A DNA stretch of 22,184 nt from Planctomycetes bacterium UBA2386 (GTDB lineage Bacteria > Planctomycetota > UBA1135 > UBA2386): contig DDSQ01000060.1 in assembly GCA_002343845.1 (NCBI GenBank), forward strand, positions 1 through 22,184. The letters run 5' to 3'. Positions 8,344 through 16,057 of this stretch are shown in pieces. Made by a program: the position numbers and the translations under genes. How positions within the stretch are numbered: the first letter of the stretch is position 1; the number at the start of each line of letters is the position of its first letter. The notes beneath the pieces were generated by a model. The model searched no databases, had not been told where the DNA came from, and was given only the letters and a program-made list of their open reading frames with translations.

Positions 8344-8434
8344 CGGCCGCTCCGGAGGGGCGTCGGCTGGCGCCGACCGCGCTGGCCGGTAGGTTGCCGA
8401 TGGCAGGGAGCCGGTCCTGCCGATAACCGGACGC

Positions 8435-9571
8435 GTGAACGACTTCGAGCTGAAGCACGACTGCCGCCACGTGCGTTGGGATCGCCCGTGCGCGCCGCAC
8501 AAACAGCGCGGCAAGGAGTGCGCGACCTGCGACGAGTACGCGCCCGTGCGCCATCGCGTGCTGGTGGTCAAACTCGCCGCGACGGGGGACGTGCTGCGCA
8601 CGACGGCGTTCCTGCCGGCGATCCACGCGCAGTGGCCGCAGGCGAAGGTCACGTGGCTGACGCGGCGCGGTGCGGCGTCCCTGTTCGACGGCAACGCGAT
8701 GGTCGACGAAGTGCTGACCACCGACGACGCGGTGACGACGGCTCGGCTGCAGACGGAGACGTTCGACGTCGTGCTCTGCCCCGACGCCGATCCCGATGCG
8801 GCGGTGCTGGCCACGATGGCCAAGGCCAAGGAGCGCCGCGGCTACGTGCGCGACGCCGGCGGCCGCATCGTGCCGCTCGGTCCGGGTGCGCAGCACTGGC
8901 TCACGATGGGCCTCAGCGACGAGCGCAAGAAGGCGAACACGCAGACCTACCAGGCCCTCGTCGCCGACGTGCTCGGCCTCGATCGGGCGGCCGTGCGCGA
9001 ACCCGTCCTGGTGCCGTCGTCGCGTGACGCGGCGGACGTCGCGCGCCTCGCGCGGTCGTTCGCGGGCAGTGGTCCACTGGTCGGCCTCAACACGGGTGCC
9101 GGCGGCCGTTGGGCCTACAAGGTCTGGACGCGGGAGCACCAGCAGGCGTTCTTGCGCCTCGCCACCGATGCCGGCCTGCGCGTGCTGCTGCTCGGCGGTC
9201 CGGAGGAAGTCGACACGCATCGCGCGCTGCTCGCGTCGGCGGCCGGGCGCCCGGTGTTCGACGGCGGCAACCACAACTCGTTCGGCCGCTTCGCGGCCTG
9301 GGTCGACCAGTGCCGCGTCGTCGTCACCAGCGACTCGCTCGCGGTGCACGTTGCCGCCGCGCGCAAGGTGCCCGCGGTCGTCCTGTTCGGCCCGACGTCT
9401 GCGGCGGAGATCGAGCTCTACGGTCGCGGCAGCAAGATCACGCCGCCGGGCCTGGACTGCCTGTGCTGCTACCTGCCGCGCTGCGACAAGACGCCGCACT
9501 GCCAGGCGTTGATCGAACCCAACGTCGTGCTCGGCGCCGTGCAGCAGTGGCTCGCCACGGCGAACCGCTGA
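8435..9571 (+). CDS. GT9-family glycosyltransferase (heptosyltransferase-like) with extra cysteine clusters
   Basis: This 378-residue enzyme is of the ADP-heptose:LPS heptosyltransferase type (GT-B fold). Typical parts are HRVLVVKLAATGDVLRTTAFLPAI (residues 40-63), GLNTGAGGRWAYKVWTREH, LLLGGPEE, and VVTSDSLAVHVAAARKVPAVVLFGPT near the nucleotide site. It probably adds a sugar to an envelope glycan at the cytoplasmic face. Before the GT fold there is an N-terminal cysteine/histidine-rich stretch with C10, C19, C29 and C32. The C-terminus has C342, C344, C345, C350 and C356. Such cysteines could bind zinc or an Fe-S cluster; related GT9 proteins with this decoration exist, but I know no proven role. 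The start is GTG 8435. It begins a + run with the kinase and ArfB genes. Confidence 0.88.
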   Translation: MNDFELKHDCRHVRWDRPCAPHKQRGKECATCDEYAPVRHRVLVVKLAATGDVLRTTAFLPAIHAQWPQAKVTWLTRRGAASLFDGNAMVDEVLTTDDAVTTARLQTETFDVVLCPDADPDAAVLATMAKAKERRGYVRDAGGRIVPLGPGAQHWLTMGLSDERKKANTQTYQALVADVLGLDRAAVREPVLVPSSRDAADVARLARSFAGSGPLVGLNTGAGGRWAYKVWTREHQQAFLRLATDAGLRVLLLGGPEEVDTHRALLASAAGRPVFDGGNHNSFGRFAAWVDQCRVVVTSDSLAVHVAAARKVPAVVLFGPTSAAEIELYGRGSKITPPGLDCLCCYLPRCDKTPHCQALIEPNVVLGAVQQWLATANR

Positions 9572-9609
9572 TCGCCGTCCGCGCACCCGCTCGGTAGCAT
9601 CCCGACCCC

Positions 9610-10542
9610 GTGAGCTACCTCGGCCTCGACGTCGGCGGGACGAACTGCCGGTTCGCGTGGTGGCCCGAGGGCAGCCACGCTGGCGGGGAGGCGCGCGGCG
9701 TGCAGCCGGTCGTGCACGGCGTCGACGCGACGGTGGCGGCCTTGCGCGAAGCGCTCGCGGCGCCGGCCCGGCTCGCCACGCCGAAGGCGGCGGTGCTGGC
9801 ACTCGCGGGGGCGGGCGATCCGGCGATCCGTGCCGCGATCACGAACGGGCTGCGCGCGGCGGGCGTCGCGTTCCCGATCGCGGTGGTGGGGGATGTGCTG
9901 GCGGCAGCGGCGGCGGGGCTGCAGTCCGGTCCCGGAGTGCTGGTGTGGTCGGGCACCGGTTCGTTCGCGGTCGCGCGCGGCAGCGACGGCGCCCTGCATC
10001 GTGCCGGTGGCCGCGGCTGGCTGCTCGGCGACCAGGGCAGCGGCTACGACCTGGTGCGGCGCGCAGCGGCCGGTGCTCTGCTCGCCACCGACGATCTCGG
10101 TCCGCCGACCGCGCTCACGGCGGCGTTGACCACGGCGTTCGGCGCCTCGTCGCCTCAGCGCCTGGGTGCGGTCCTGCAGCAACTCGCGCCGGGCGCCGTG
10201 GCCGCGAAGCTCGGCGTCGTCGTCGACGTCGCGGCGGCTGGTGACGCGGTGGCGAACGAAGTGCTCGCCGCCGGTGCGGACGGCCTGGCGATGCTCGCCG
10301 CCGCCGCGGTGCGCGCGGCCGGCCTCCCGTGGCGCGACCTCGACGCGGCGACCGGCGGCGGCGTGCTGTCGTTCACGCCGGCCGTGGCGGACCTGCTGCG
10401 GCAGCGGCTGGTGGCGTTCGGCGCACGGCCGCCGCGCACGATCGCCCCGAACGCGGCGGCCGTCGGTGCCGCGTGGCTGGCGCACGGCTGGCACCGGCGT
10501 GAACAGCCCGCACACGACTGGGTGGAACGTGGCTCGCTCTGA
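9610..10542 (+). CDS. BadF/BadG-family N-acetylglucosamine kinase-like protein
   Basis: This 310-residue ASKHA-fold kinase has the phosphate-1 loop LGLDVGGTNCRF at the N-terminus, VVGDVLAAAAAG near residues 95-106, the phosphate-2 loop WSGTGSFAVAR, and GRGWLLGDQGSGYD, all characteristic of the BadF/BadG/BcrA/BcrD group that includes eukaryote-like GlcNAc kinases. The likely reaction is ATP-dependent phosphorylation of an amino sugar in the cytoplasm, for example from wall or glycan recycling. Sugar specificity is inferred. The start is GTG 9610, 38 nt after the GT9 stop. TAGCAT at 9595-9600 could serve as a -10 for a nearly leaderless transcript. The 3' end overlaps the ArfB-like gene by 14 nt, so the two are probably translated from one mRNA. 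Confidence 0.85.
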   Translation: MSYLGLDVGGTNCRFAWWPEGSHAGGEARGVQPVVHGVDATVAALREALAAPARLATPKAAVLALAGAGDPAIRAAITNGLRAAGVAFPIAVVGDVLAAAAAGLQSGPGVLVWSGTGSFAVARGSDGALHRAGGRGWLLGDQGSGYDLVRRAAAGALLATDDLGPPTALTAALTTAFGASSPQRLGAVLQQLAPGAVAAKLGVVVDVAAAGDAVANEVLAAGADGLAMLAAAAVRAAGLPWRDLDAATGGGVLSFTPAVADLLRQRLVAFGARPPRTIAPNAAAVGAAWLAHGWHRREQPAHDWVERGSL

Positions 10543-10957
10543 TCTCTGGCTGCGCGACGGGCGCATGCTGCCGAAGGACTGCTTCCACCTGTCGTTCGCG
10601 CGCGGCGGCGGGCCGGGCGGCCAGCACGTCAACAAGACCGAGACCAAGGTCGATCTGCGCCTCGACCTCGCTGCGGCCGCCGCCGTGCTCGGCGACGACG
10701 ACGTCGCGCGCATCCGCGAGGCGCTCGCCGGTCGGCTCGACGCCGAGGGCCGCGTCTGCGTCACGGCCAGCGAGCACCGCAGCCAGTTCCAGAACCTCGA
10801 GGCGGCGATGGAACGCATGCGTTCGCTGCTCGCCTCGGCGTTGATGCGTCGGAAGAAGCGCTACGCGACCCGGCCGACGCGCGGCAGCCAGCGCCGGCGC
10901 GTCGACGAGAAGCGGCACCGTGGGGAGATCAAGCGCGGGCGCCAGGGCCTCGACTGA
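10529..10957 (+). CDS. arfB: ArfB/YaeJ-like peptidyl-tRNA hydrolase (ribosome rescue)
   Basis: This 142-residue class I release-factor-like protein lacks a codon-recognition domain. The catalytic GGQ is at residues 30-32 within LSFARGGGPGGQHVNK, followed by VDLRLDL and ASEHRSQFQNLEAAMERM. The tail is long and basic (RKKRYATRPTRGSQRRRVDE and beyond), matching the ArfB tail that enters the mRNA channel of stalled ribosomes. Its role is hydrolysis of peptidyl-tRNA on non-stop ribosomes. GTG 10529 is chosen because homology starts within a dozen residues. It overlaps the preceding kinase gene by 14 nt, which suggests translational coupling although the functions seem unrelated. The length is typical for ArfB (about 140). 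Confidence 0.92.
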   Translation: MARSDLWLRDGRMLPKDCFHLSFARGGGPGGQHVNKTETKVDLRLDLAAAAAVLGDDDVARIREALAGRLDAEGRVCVTASEHRSQFQNLEAAMERMRSLLASALMRRKKRYATRPTRGSQRRRVDEKRHRGEIKRGRQGLD

Positions 10958-10998
10958 CGGCAGATTCTTGTCCAGCGGCGGCGGGGGCAGGTCATCCC

Positions 10999-11015
10999 GG
11001 TTCTGTCCAAGAACC
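10999..11015. promoter_or_regulatory. Small inverted repeat before the secreted repeat-protein gene
   Basis: GGTTCT (10999-11004) and AGAACC (11010-11015) form a perfect 6-bp stem around GTCCA. A related string, TTCTTGTCCA, occurs about 35 nt upstream near 10966-10975. It ends 17 nt before the start codon at 11033, so it could be an operator or a leader hairpin. This is inferred from position only. Confidence 0.3.
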
Positions 11016-11032
11016 ACCTACCCGAGGCTGCC

Positions 11033-12802
11033 ATGTCTTCCTTCCGCTCCCGTCTGCTCCCTTCCTTCGTTCGTCGTTCGCTTGCCGCTGCCGCGTGCTC
11101 GCTCGCGTTGGCACCGGTCACCATCGCCCAGAAGTACCAGTCGACGTTCGGCGCCTTGAACGCCACCGAACTCGGCCTGGCGATGACCAAGGTGCCCCAG
11201 GGCTACCTGATCGCCGGCACCGACGGCACCGACATGCTCGGCCTGCTCACCAACATGGACGGCGGTCGGCTGATCGGTGTCGAGTGTCCGACGGCGTTCT
11301 CGCCGAACGTGAAGCTGACGCCGAACTGCATGCGGCGCGCGCCGGGCGGCGGCGTGATCGTCACCGGCGAAGTCGAAGGCGGGTGGGGCGGGCTCGACGT
11401 CTTCCTCGCTCACTACGCCGCGAACGGGGCGCTCTGGCCGACGGGCGTGCTGCCGACTCGCCTGCTGGTCTACAAGGGCGATCGCACCGGCATGCGCCAG
11501 GGTACCCGCGTCGTCCCGATGCATGGTGGCGGCTACGGCGTGATCACCAACATCGACCCCGACGCGCAGAGCCAGGGCGTCCTGTTCACGACCGCGGCCA
11601 ATGGCCTGCTCACCACGTGGACGTCGTACGCTGGCATCTCGCCGGTGGGCTACGACCGGATGCGCTTCCACGACCTGCGCCAGGCCGCCAACGGCGACTT
11701 CGTCATCGTCGGTTCGGTTGTCGCGTGGAGCGGGCTTCGCCAGACGCTCGTGCTGCGCACCACCAACGCCGGCGTGCCGATCTGGGCGTTCCAGTTCGGC
11801 AACGGCGGCCTGTTCGACGACGTCGAACAGCATGCGATCACTGCCACGGCGAACGGCAACTACGCGGTGTGGGGGCACTACAGTGCCGCCTCGCCGACGC
11901 CGGGCAGCTTCCTGTTCGAGATCAACGGTACTGGTTTCGGCCTCTGGCGCCGCGAGTTCCCGACGATCCTCGGCTCGCGGCCGACGATCGACCGCGCCCT
12001 GAACGGCTCGCTGGTGATGAACGGGCGCGTCGGCGACGACGCGTTGATCCTGCGCACCGACGCAGCCGGCGGCACGCCGATGGCGCGCACCTATGGCACC
12101 GCGGGTTCGGTCGAAGAGCTGTTCCAGGTCCTGGCGACCGCCGACGGCGGCTGCATCGCGTCGGGTTTCACGCAGATCAGCGACTCGGGCGCCAACGACT
12201 TCTACCTCGTCAAGGCCGACGCGACCGGCGACTCGACGTGCAACTGGCAGCCGTTCCCGGTCGCGCCCGCAGCGCCGTCGCCGCACCATCACGTGGTGTT
12301 CGTGCAGCCGACTACGGGCGGCGCGATGCACTACATCTACATGGGGCCGAGGCAGTCCGCACTGGAGGAGCACCCGCTGTGCTTCACGCCCGGGCCGACG
12401 GTCACCTTCGGCGACTACGTCGCGACGTCGGTGTCGCTGCCGACTGTCTACCCGGTGCGGCCGCCGACGCCGGGGGACTCGGGCTGGGGCGTCGATGTCG
12501 CCGGGCTGGTGCCGAACGGCATCGGCGTGGTCGCCCTGTCGCTGGCCATGTCCCCGTTCCCGCTGCCGCTGGACATGTTCGGCGGCCAGCCGGGCTCGAT
12601 GGTCTACGGCGACACGAGCGTGATGGCGTTCTTCAACGTCTTCGGAGACGCCGAGGGCGAAGCGTTCCTGCCGTTCGCGCTGCCGGCAAACCCGATGCTG
12701 AGTGGCGTCGACATGTTCTGGCAGGTGTTCCCGGTCGACCCGGCTCTGCCGATCCCGCTGCCCGTCGGCAACTCGCAGGCGATCGGCGTCACGATCCAGT
12801 GA
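11033..12802 (+). CDS. Secreted propeller-like repeat protein with planctomycete-type C-terminal module
   Basis: This 589-residue exported protein has a signal peptide at about 1-32 (Arg-rich start, then LAAAACSLALAPVTIAQ with probable cleavage after IAQ or A-Q). The body has degenerate repeats of the type GGxIVxGxx...DxFLxxxxxxG: APGGGVIVTGEVEGGWGGLD, ANGDFVIVGSVVAWSG and DGGCIASGFTQISDSGANDF followed by YLVKADATGD. This resembles beta-propeller repeats of surface proteins. From about residue 450 a second module follows, ending FWQVFPVDPALPIPLPVGNS. Its layout (aromatic-Q-x2-hydrophobic-DP...NS/SN...hydrophobic) is shared with two other proteins in the window at 16058-17920. No catalytic motif was seen. 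It is probably a surface or periplasmic structural or binding protein. Confidence 0.85.
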   Translation: MSSFRSRLLPSFVRRSLAAAACSLALAPVTIAQKYQSTFGALNATELGLAMTKVPQGYLIAGTDGTDMLGLLTNMDGGRLIGVECPTAFSPNVKLTPNCMRRAPGGGVIVTGEVEGGWGGLDVFLAHYAANGALWPTGVLPTRLLVYKGDRTGMRQGTRVVPMHGGGYGVITNIDPDAQSQGVLFTTAANGLLTTWTSYAGISPVGYDRMRFHDLRQAANGDFVIVGSVVAWSGLRQTLVLRTTNAGVPIWAFQFGNGGLFDDVEQHAITATANGNYAVWGHYSAASPTPGSFLFEINGTGFGLWRREFPTILGSRPTIDRALNGSLVMNGRVGDDALILRTDAAGGTPMARTYGTAGSVEELFQVLATADGGCIASGFTQISDSGANDFYLVKADATGDSTCNWQPFPVAPAAPSPHHHVVFVQPTTGGAMHYIYMGPRQSALEEHPLCFTPGPTVTFGDYVATSVSLPTVYPVRPPTPGDSGWGVDVAGLVPNGIGVVALSLAMSPFPLPLDMFGGQPGSMVYGDTSVMAFFNVFGDAEGEAFLPFALPANPMLSGVDMFWQVFPVDPALPIPLPVGNSQAIGVTIQ

Positions 12803-12839
12803 TGGCTGCGGCGCGGCGGATACCATTCGCCGCGCCATC

Positions 12840-13343
12840 ATGGCGAAGCCCACCTCGCCGCCGCTGCGCGTGCGCTTCACGCGCGTCTCGCCGACTCGGC
12901 ACCGGATCGAGTGGGGGACGCGCCCGCCATTCGCCGCCCGCGAACTGGAGACGCGTAGCACGCTGCTGCACGACCTGGTGCACTTCGCGGTCGAGAGCGA
13001 GGCGGGGCTGCGCGAGTCGTTCTACGGCCTGCTCGCGCAGGGTGCGTCGTACACGGAGCTGACGCAGGTCGGGACGAACATGGCCGCCAACCTCGAGCTG
13101 GCGATGACCGAGATGGTCGTCGGCGCGTTGCAGGGTGCATGGAAGCAGGACTTCGATCCGGCCCGCTTCCTGGCGACCTTGAACGGGTACTTGCGGCAGC
13201 TCGGGTCGACCACGCCACCGTGGCTGACCGTCGAGTTGCTCGATCGCATCGGCAAGCGCCTGCGCGCCCTGACCGGAGCGTGGGGCGGCACGAAGTTCGG
13301 CGACACCCTCGAGCTGTCGTTCCCGGCGGAGTCCGGCCGGTGA
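12840..13343 (+). CDS. Conserved hypothetical protein, 167 aa
   Basis: This small soluble protein begins MAKPTSPPLRVRFTRVSPTR. The middle reads STLLHDLVHFAVESEAGL, then RESFYGLLAQG, a stretch I recall from uncharacterised bacterial proteins of similar size. The LHDLVH histidine pair is suggestive but not enough to propose an activity. The C-terminal half is helical, with RLRALTGAWGGTKFGDTLEL near the end. ATG 12840 lies 37 nt after the stop of the secreted repeat protein. TACCAT at 12821-12826 could be a -10 box. No membrane segment or signal peptide is present. Function unknown. Confidence 0.75.
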   Translation: MAKPTSPPLRVRFTRVSPTRHRIEWGTRPPFAARELETRSTLLHDLVHFAVESEAGLRESFYGLLAQGASYTELTQVGTNMAANLELAMTEMVVGALQGAWKQDFDPARFLATLNGYLRQLGSTTPPWLTVELLDRIGKRLRALTGAWGGTKFGDTLELSFPAESGR

Positions 13344-13419
13344 CCGTGCGCGCGCGACCGTTCTGGTTCACGAAGATCGGCGCGGGCCACGGTAGGCGCA
13401 GCTGCGCGCGAAGCCGGCG

Positions 13420-14682
13420 TCAGGCGTAGATGCCGCGCATGCGCGTCGTCTCGGCGACGCGGTTGACGCCGAGCATGTAGGCGGCGATGCGGTTGCTGAC
13501 CTGGAAGCGCCGCGCCATGTCGACGACCGACTTGAAGGAGTCGACCATGATGTGCTCCATCCGGTCCTCGACCTCCTTCTGCGTCCAGAAGAACGCCATG
13601 CGGTCCTGGACCCACTCGAAGTAGCTGACGGTGACGCCGCCGGCGTTGGCCAGGATGTCGGGGATCACGAAGATGCCCTTCTGGTCGAGCACCTTGTCGG
13701 CGTTGGCCGTGCACGGCCCGTTGGCGCCCTCGGTGATGATCTTCGCCTTGATGTTGGCGACGTTGCGGCTGGTGATGACGTTCTCGGTCGCCGCCGGCAC
13801 CAGGATGTCGACCGGCAGTTCGAGCAGTTCCGCGTTGCCGATCTTGGCGGCGCCCTCGAAACCCTCGAGCTTCTTGTGCTTCTGCAGGTGCGCGCGCACC
13901 GCCTCGAGGTCGAGTCCCTTGCTGTTGTGGATGCCGCCGAACATGTCGCTGATCGCGACGATCTTCACGCCGAGCGTCGCCAGCTGCAGGGCCGAGATCA
14001 TGCCGACGTTGCCCGCACCCTGGACCGCCGCGGTGCAGTCCTTGGGGTTCATGCCGAGGTGCCGCAGGGCTTCGCGCGTCACCAGCATCACGCCGCGGCC
14101 AGTCGCTTCGATGCGGCCGAGTGAGCCGCCGAGGCTGACCGGCTTGCCGGTGACGATCGCCGGCAGGTAGCTGCGCATGTGCATGGAGTAGGTGTCCATG
14201 AACCACGCCATCACCTGGCCGTCGGTCCCCATGTCCGGGGCGGGCACGTCGCGGTCGGGGCCGAGCAGGTCCATGATGCCCGAGACGTAGCGGCGCGTGA
14301 CGCGCTCGAGTTCGCCCTTCGACATCTTGAACGGGTCGCAGATCACGCCGCCCTTGCCGCCGCCGAACGGCACGTTGACCACGGCGCACTTCCACGTCAT
14401 CCAGGCGGCCAGCGCCCGCACCTCGTCGCGGTTGACGTTCGGCGCGTAGCGGATGCCGCCCTTGGCCGGTCCACGCGACGTGCTGTGCTGAACGCGATAC
14501 CCCTCGAACACCTGCACCGAACCGTCGTCCATCACCACCGGCATGCTGATCGTGATCTCCCGCTCGCAACTGCGCAGGATCGCGATCACGTTCGGCTCGA
14601 GCCCGAGTCGGGCCGCGGCCAGGTCGAGCCGGGCCTGCATCGCTTGGAATGGGTTTTCTTCGCTGCTGACGGGTTGGTTCAT
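13420..14682 (-). CDS. gdhA: Glutamate dehydrogenase (Glu/Leu/Phe/Val dehydrogenase family)
   Basis: This 420-residue enzyme catalyses reversible oxidative deamination of glutamate to 2-oxoglutarate and ammonia in the cytoplasm. Substrate-domain residues are visible: K74 in RGPAKGGIRY, K98 in WMTWKCAVVNVPFGGGKGG and the catalytic lysine K110 of the same stretch, with D150 in PAPDMGTD. The dinucleotide-binding loop GAGNVG is at 222-227. The length and lack of an N-terminal extension place it in the short hexameric class (Bacillus GudB/RocG-like, archaeal). Cofactor use (NAD or NADP) is not settled here. ATG 14682 starts MNQPVSSEENPFQ; no Shine-Dalgarno is visible. It is divergent from the WaaP-like gene with a 52-nt gap, and its probable promoter lies partly inside that gene. 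Confidence 0.94.
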   Translation of the reverse strand: MNQPVSSEENPFQAMQARLDLAAARLGLEPNVIAILRSCEREITISMPVVMDDGSVQVFEGYRVQHSTSRGPAKGGIRYAPNVNRDEVRALAAWMTWKCAVVNVPFGGGKGGVICDPFKMSKGELERVTRRYVSGIMDLLGPDRDVPAPDMGTDGQVMAWFMDTYSMHMRSYLPAIVTGKPVSLGGSLGRIEATGRGVMLVTREALRHLGMNPKDCTAAVQGAGNVGMISALQLATLGVKIVAISDMFGGIHNSKGLDLEAVRAHLQKHKKLEGFEGAAKIGNAELLELPVDILVPAATENVITSRNVANIKAKIITEGANGPCTANADKVLDQKGIFVIPDILANAGGVTVSYFEWVQDRMAFFWTQKEVEDRMEHIMVDSFKSVVDMARRFQVSNRIAAYMLGVNRVAETTRMRGIYA

Positions 14683-14719
14683 GCCGGGCGGGCGCTTGCG
14701 GAACGCCGAGGGGCGGGCG

Positions 14720-14748
14720 AACGTACCGTCGAAGATGCACGCCAGCAA
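14720..14748 (-). promoter_or_regulatory. Candidate promoter of the glutamate dehydrogenase gene
   Basis: Read on the minus strand, TTGCTG (14748-14743), a 17-nt spacer and TACGTT (14725-14720) form a plausible housekeeping promoter, with about 30 nt from the predicted transcript start to the ATG at 14682. It overlaps the first codons of the divergent WaaP-like gene, so the two genes may interfere with each other. Confidence 0.35.
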
Positions 14749-15472
14749 CAAGCCGGGGGACCCCGAAGCCCTTGGTCGCGCCGACGCGGATGCGCCGTTC
14801 GCCGCGGTGGTGCATGCACTTTGGCGCGGTGCGATCGGCCATACCGTGCGTTGCGTGCCGACACGGCGCACCGTGGCGGTGCACCACGAGGGCACCTGGT
14901 TGTTCGGCAAGTTGCGCGATGGCGAGCGTGGGCGCGCACAGGCCGAGTGGCGATGGCTCCACGTGCTGCCGATGGTCGGCGTGCAGGTCCCGCGGCCGGT
15001 CGCGTTCGTCGGTCGCGGCCGGCGCACGCTGCTGGTCACGAGCGGACTGCGCGGCCGTGCGCTCGACGTGTGGGCGGTGATCGCGCGCGACGAAGGCTGG
15101 CTGTCCAAACTCGTTCGCTACGCGTGCGCCCAGTTGGCGCCGCTGGTGCGGCGTCTGCACGACCGTGGCCTCGCGTTCCGCGATCTCTACTGCAACCACG
15201 TGTTCGCCGAAGCGCCGCGCGACGCGAACGCCACGGCGCCGGCACTGCTCGACGTCGAACGTGTGTTCGCGCCGCGGTTGCGGCGCCAGCGCTGGCTCGT
15301 CAAGGACCTGGCGGGGCTGTGGGCGTCGGTGCCGGTCGAACTGGAAGCGCGCGACGGGCTGCGCTTCTTGCGCGCCTACCTCGGCGAGCCGGTGGCGAAC
15401 CGGCGCGGGCTGCTCGCGGCGATCGTCGCCAAGGCGGAGCGCATCCGCGCACACGTGCCGAAGTTCGGCTGA
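14735..15472 (+). CDS. WaaP/Kdo-kinase-like lipopolysaccharide kinase family protein
   Basis: This 245-residue protein has a protein-kinase-like fold of the WaaP/KdkA/InaA group, which phosphorylates heptose or Kdo in the LPS core. Visible motifs are the probable ATP lysine K59 in TWLFGKLRDG, the catalytic loop HDRGLAFRDLYCNHVF at 142-157 with D150 and N154, and the metal-binding aspartate D173 in LLDVERV. VKDLAGLWASVP (189-200) matches the following helix of this family. ATG 14735 gives MHASNKPGDPEALGR; a longer frame runs upstream but overlaps the divergent gdh start. The acceptor is not known, and in planctomycetes the target may be another envelope sugar. It fits with the GT9, GDP-mannose and AsmA-like genes in the window. 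Confidence 0.8.
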   Translation: MHASNKPGDPEALGRADADAPFAAVVHALWRGAIGHTVRCVPTRRTVAVHHEGTWLFGKLRDGERGRAQAEWRWLHVLPMVGVQVPRPVAFVGRGRRTLLVTSGLRGRALDVWAVIARDEGWLSKLVRYACAQLAPLVRRLHDRGLAFRDLYCNHVFAEAPRDANATAPALLDVERVFAPRLRRQRWLVKDLAGLWASVPVELEARDGLRFLRAYLGEPVANRRGLLAAIVAKAERIRAHVPKFG

Positions 15473-15509
15473 ACGGCGCCCGGCGTGGTGCGGGCGCGGG
15501 CGCGGGCGC

Positions 15510-15737
15510 TCAGGAGGCGTTGCGACGGCGGCGCAGCCGCGCGGTCACGGCGACGCCGAGCAGGCCGGTGCCGACCAGCAGCAGCGTGCTCGGTTCCGGA
15601 ACCGGGGTGCTGCCCTCAGGGCCGGGCGCTTCGGGCGGCGCCGTGAGGACGTGCGACGGCACGGCCGAGGAGGGGACGCCCTGAGCCGCGAGCGGGCCCG
15701 CGACGAAGGCGAGGACGAAGCACAGGGGCAGACGCAC
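15510..15737 (-). CDS. Minimal PEP-CTERM sorting protein, 75 aa
   Basis: This tiny exported protein has three parts. A signal peptide covers 1-19 (LPLCFVLAFVAGPLAAQ). A Pro/Ser/Ala-rich linker of about 26 residues follows (GVPSSAVPSHVLTAPPEAPG and a few more). A PEP-CTERM tail then has VPEPS at 46-50, a hydrophobic helix TLLLVGTGLLGVAVTA and the basic end RLRRRRNAS. In known systems exosortase recognises this tail and processes the protein at the membrane, often with glycosylation. There is almost no ectodomain, so its role may be as a small surface or matrix element; this is inference. The start is GTG 15737. No exosortase gene is in the window. A plausible promoter lies at 15814-15841 on the minus strand. 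Confidence 0.82.
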   Translation of the reverse strand: MRLPLCFVLAFVAGPLAAQGVPSSAVPSHVLTAPPEAPGPEGSTPVPEPSTLLLVGTGLLGVAVTARLRRRRNAS

Positions 15738-15813
15738 GGGGGAGACCGTCCAGGGGGTGCGGAGCGAGGTGTCGAGGTCGAAGCAGGCGAGAGTCTGCCA
15801 TCGAGCCGCGAGC

Positions 15814-15841
15814 AGGCTAGCGCCCTACGCAGACTCGGCAA
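15814..15841 (-). promoter_or_regulatory. Candidate promoter of the PEP-CTERM gene
   Basis: On the minus strand, TTGCCG (15841-15836), a 16-nt spacer and TAGCCT (15819-15814) give a predicted transcript start about 70 nt before the GTG at 15737. The same spacing and TAG-starting -10 are seen at the rnpB promoter. Confidence 0.45.
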
Positions 15842-16001
15842 GGCGGAGGTCGGAGAATCCTGCGGGCAGCCGGTGCTGGTTGTGGCCGCCGCGTGGTGTT
15901 GTCGCTCGGGTGGGGCCTGCGACGTTCTCGTGGCGCACGGTGAGGCGGGGACCAGGTGTGGGTCAAACGCACGGTCGCATGGGCTGCTTCGGTTGCGGGG
16001 G

Positions 16002-16029
16002 TTGGCGCGCGGCGAGGGCGTCGTAGGCT
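16002..16029 (+). promoter_or_regulatory. Candidate promoter of the repeat-containing secreted-protein gene
   Basis: TTGGCG (16002-16007), a 16-nt spacer and TAGGCT (16024-16029) are followed by a Shine-Dalgarno-like GGAG at 16046-16049, 8 nt before ATG 16058. The order and spacing are right for transcription and translation of the gene that opens with the ACTC repeat. Confidence 0.45.
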
Positions 16030-16057
16030 TCCGGGGTCGCCGAACGGAGCAGCCAGC

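Larger units (their letters stand above)
15738..16057. other. 320-nt divergent intergenic region
   Basis: This lies between the minus-strand PEP-CTERM gene and the plus-strand repeat-containing gene. It holds one candidate promoter for each direction (listed separately) and no coding content I can support. By eye its composition is a little less GC-rich than the adjoining genes. Confidence 0.5.

Noticed and set aside
11018..12961. 647-codon open frame on the minus strand
   Set aside because: It is antisense to the secreted repeat-protein gene, which has a signal peptide and repeats; the antisense product is Arg/His-rich without domains.
13396..13407. GCGCAGCTGCGC palindrome between the 167-aa gene and gdh as a terminator
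   Set aside because: The palindrome has no loop and no T-tract; in DNA of this composition such short palindromes arise by chance.
13022..15454. 810-codon open frame on the minus strand
   Set aside because: It lies in another frame of glutamate dehydrogenase and antisense to the WaaP-like and 167-aa genes, with no recognisable motif.
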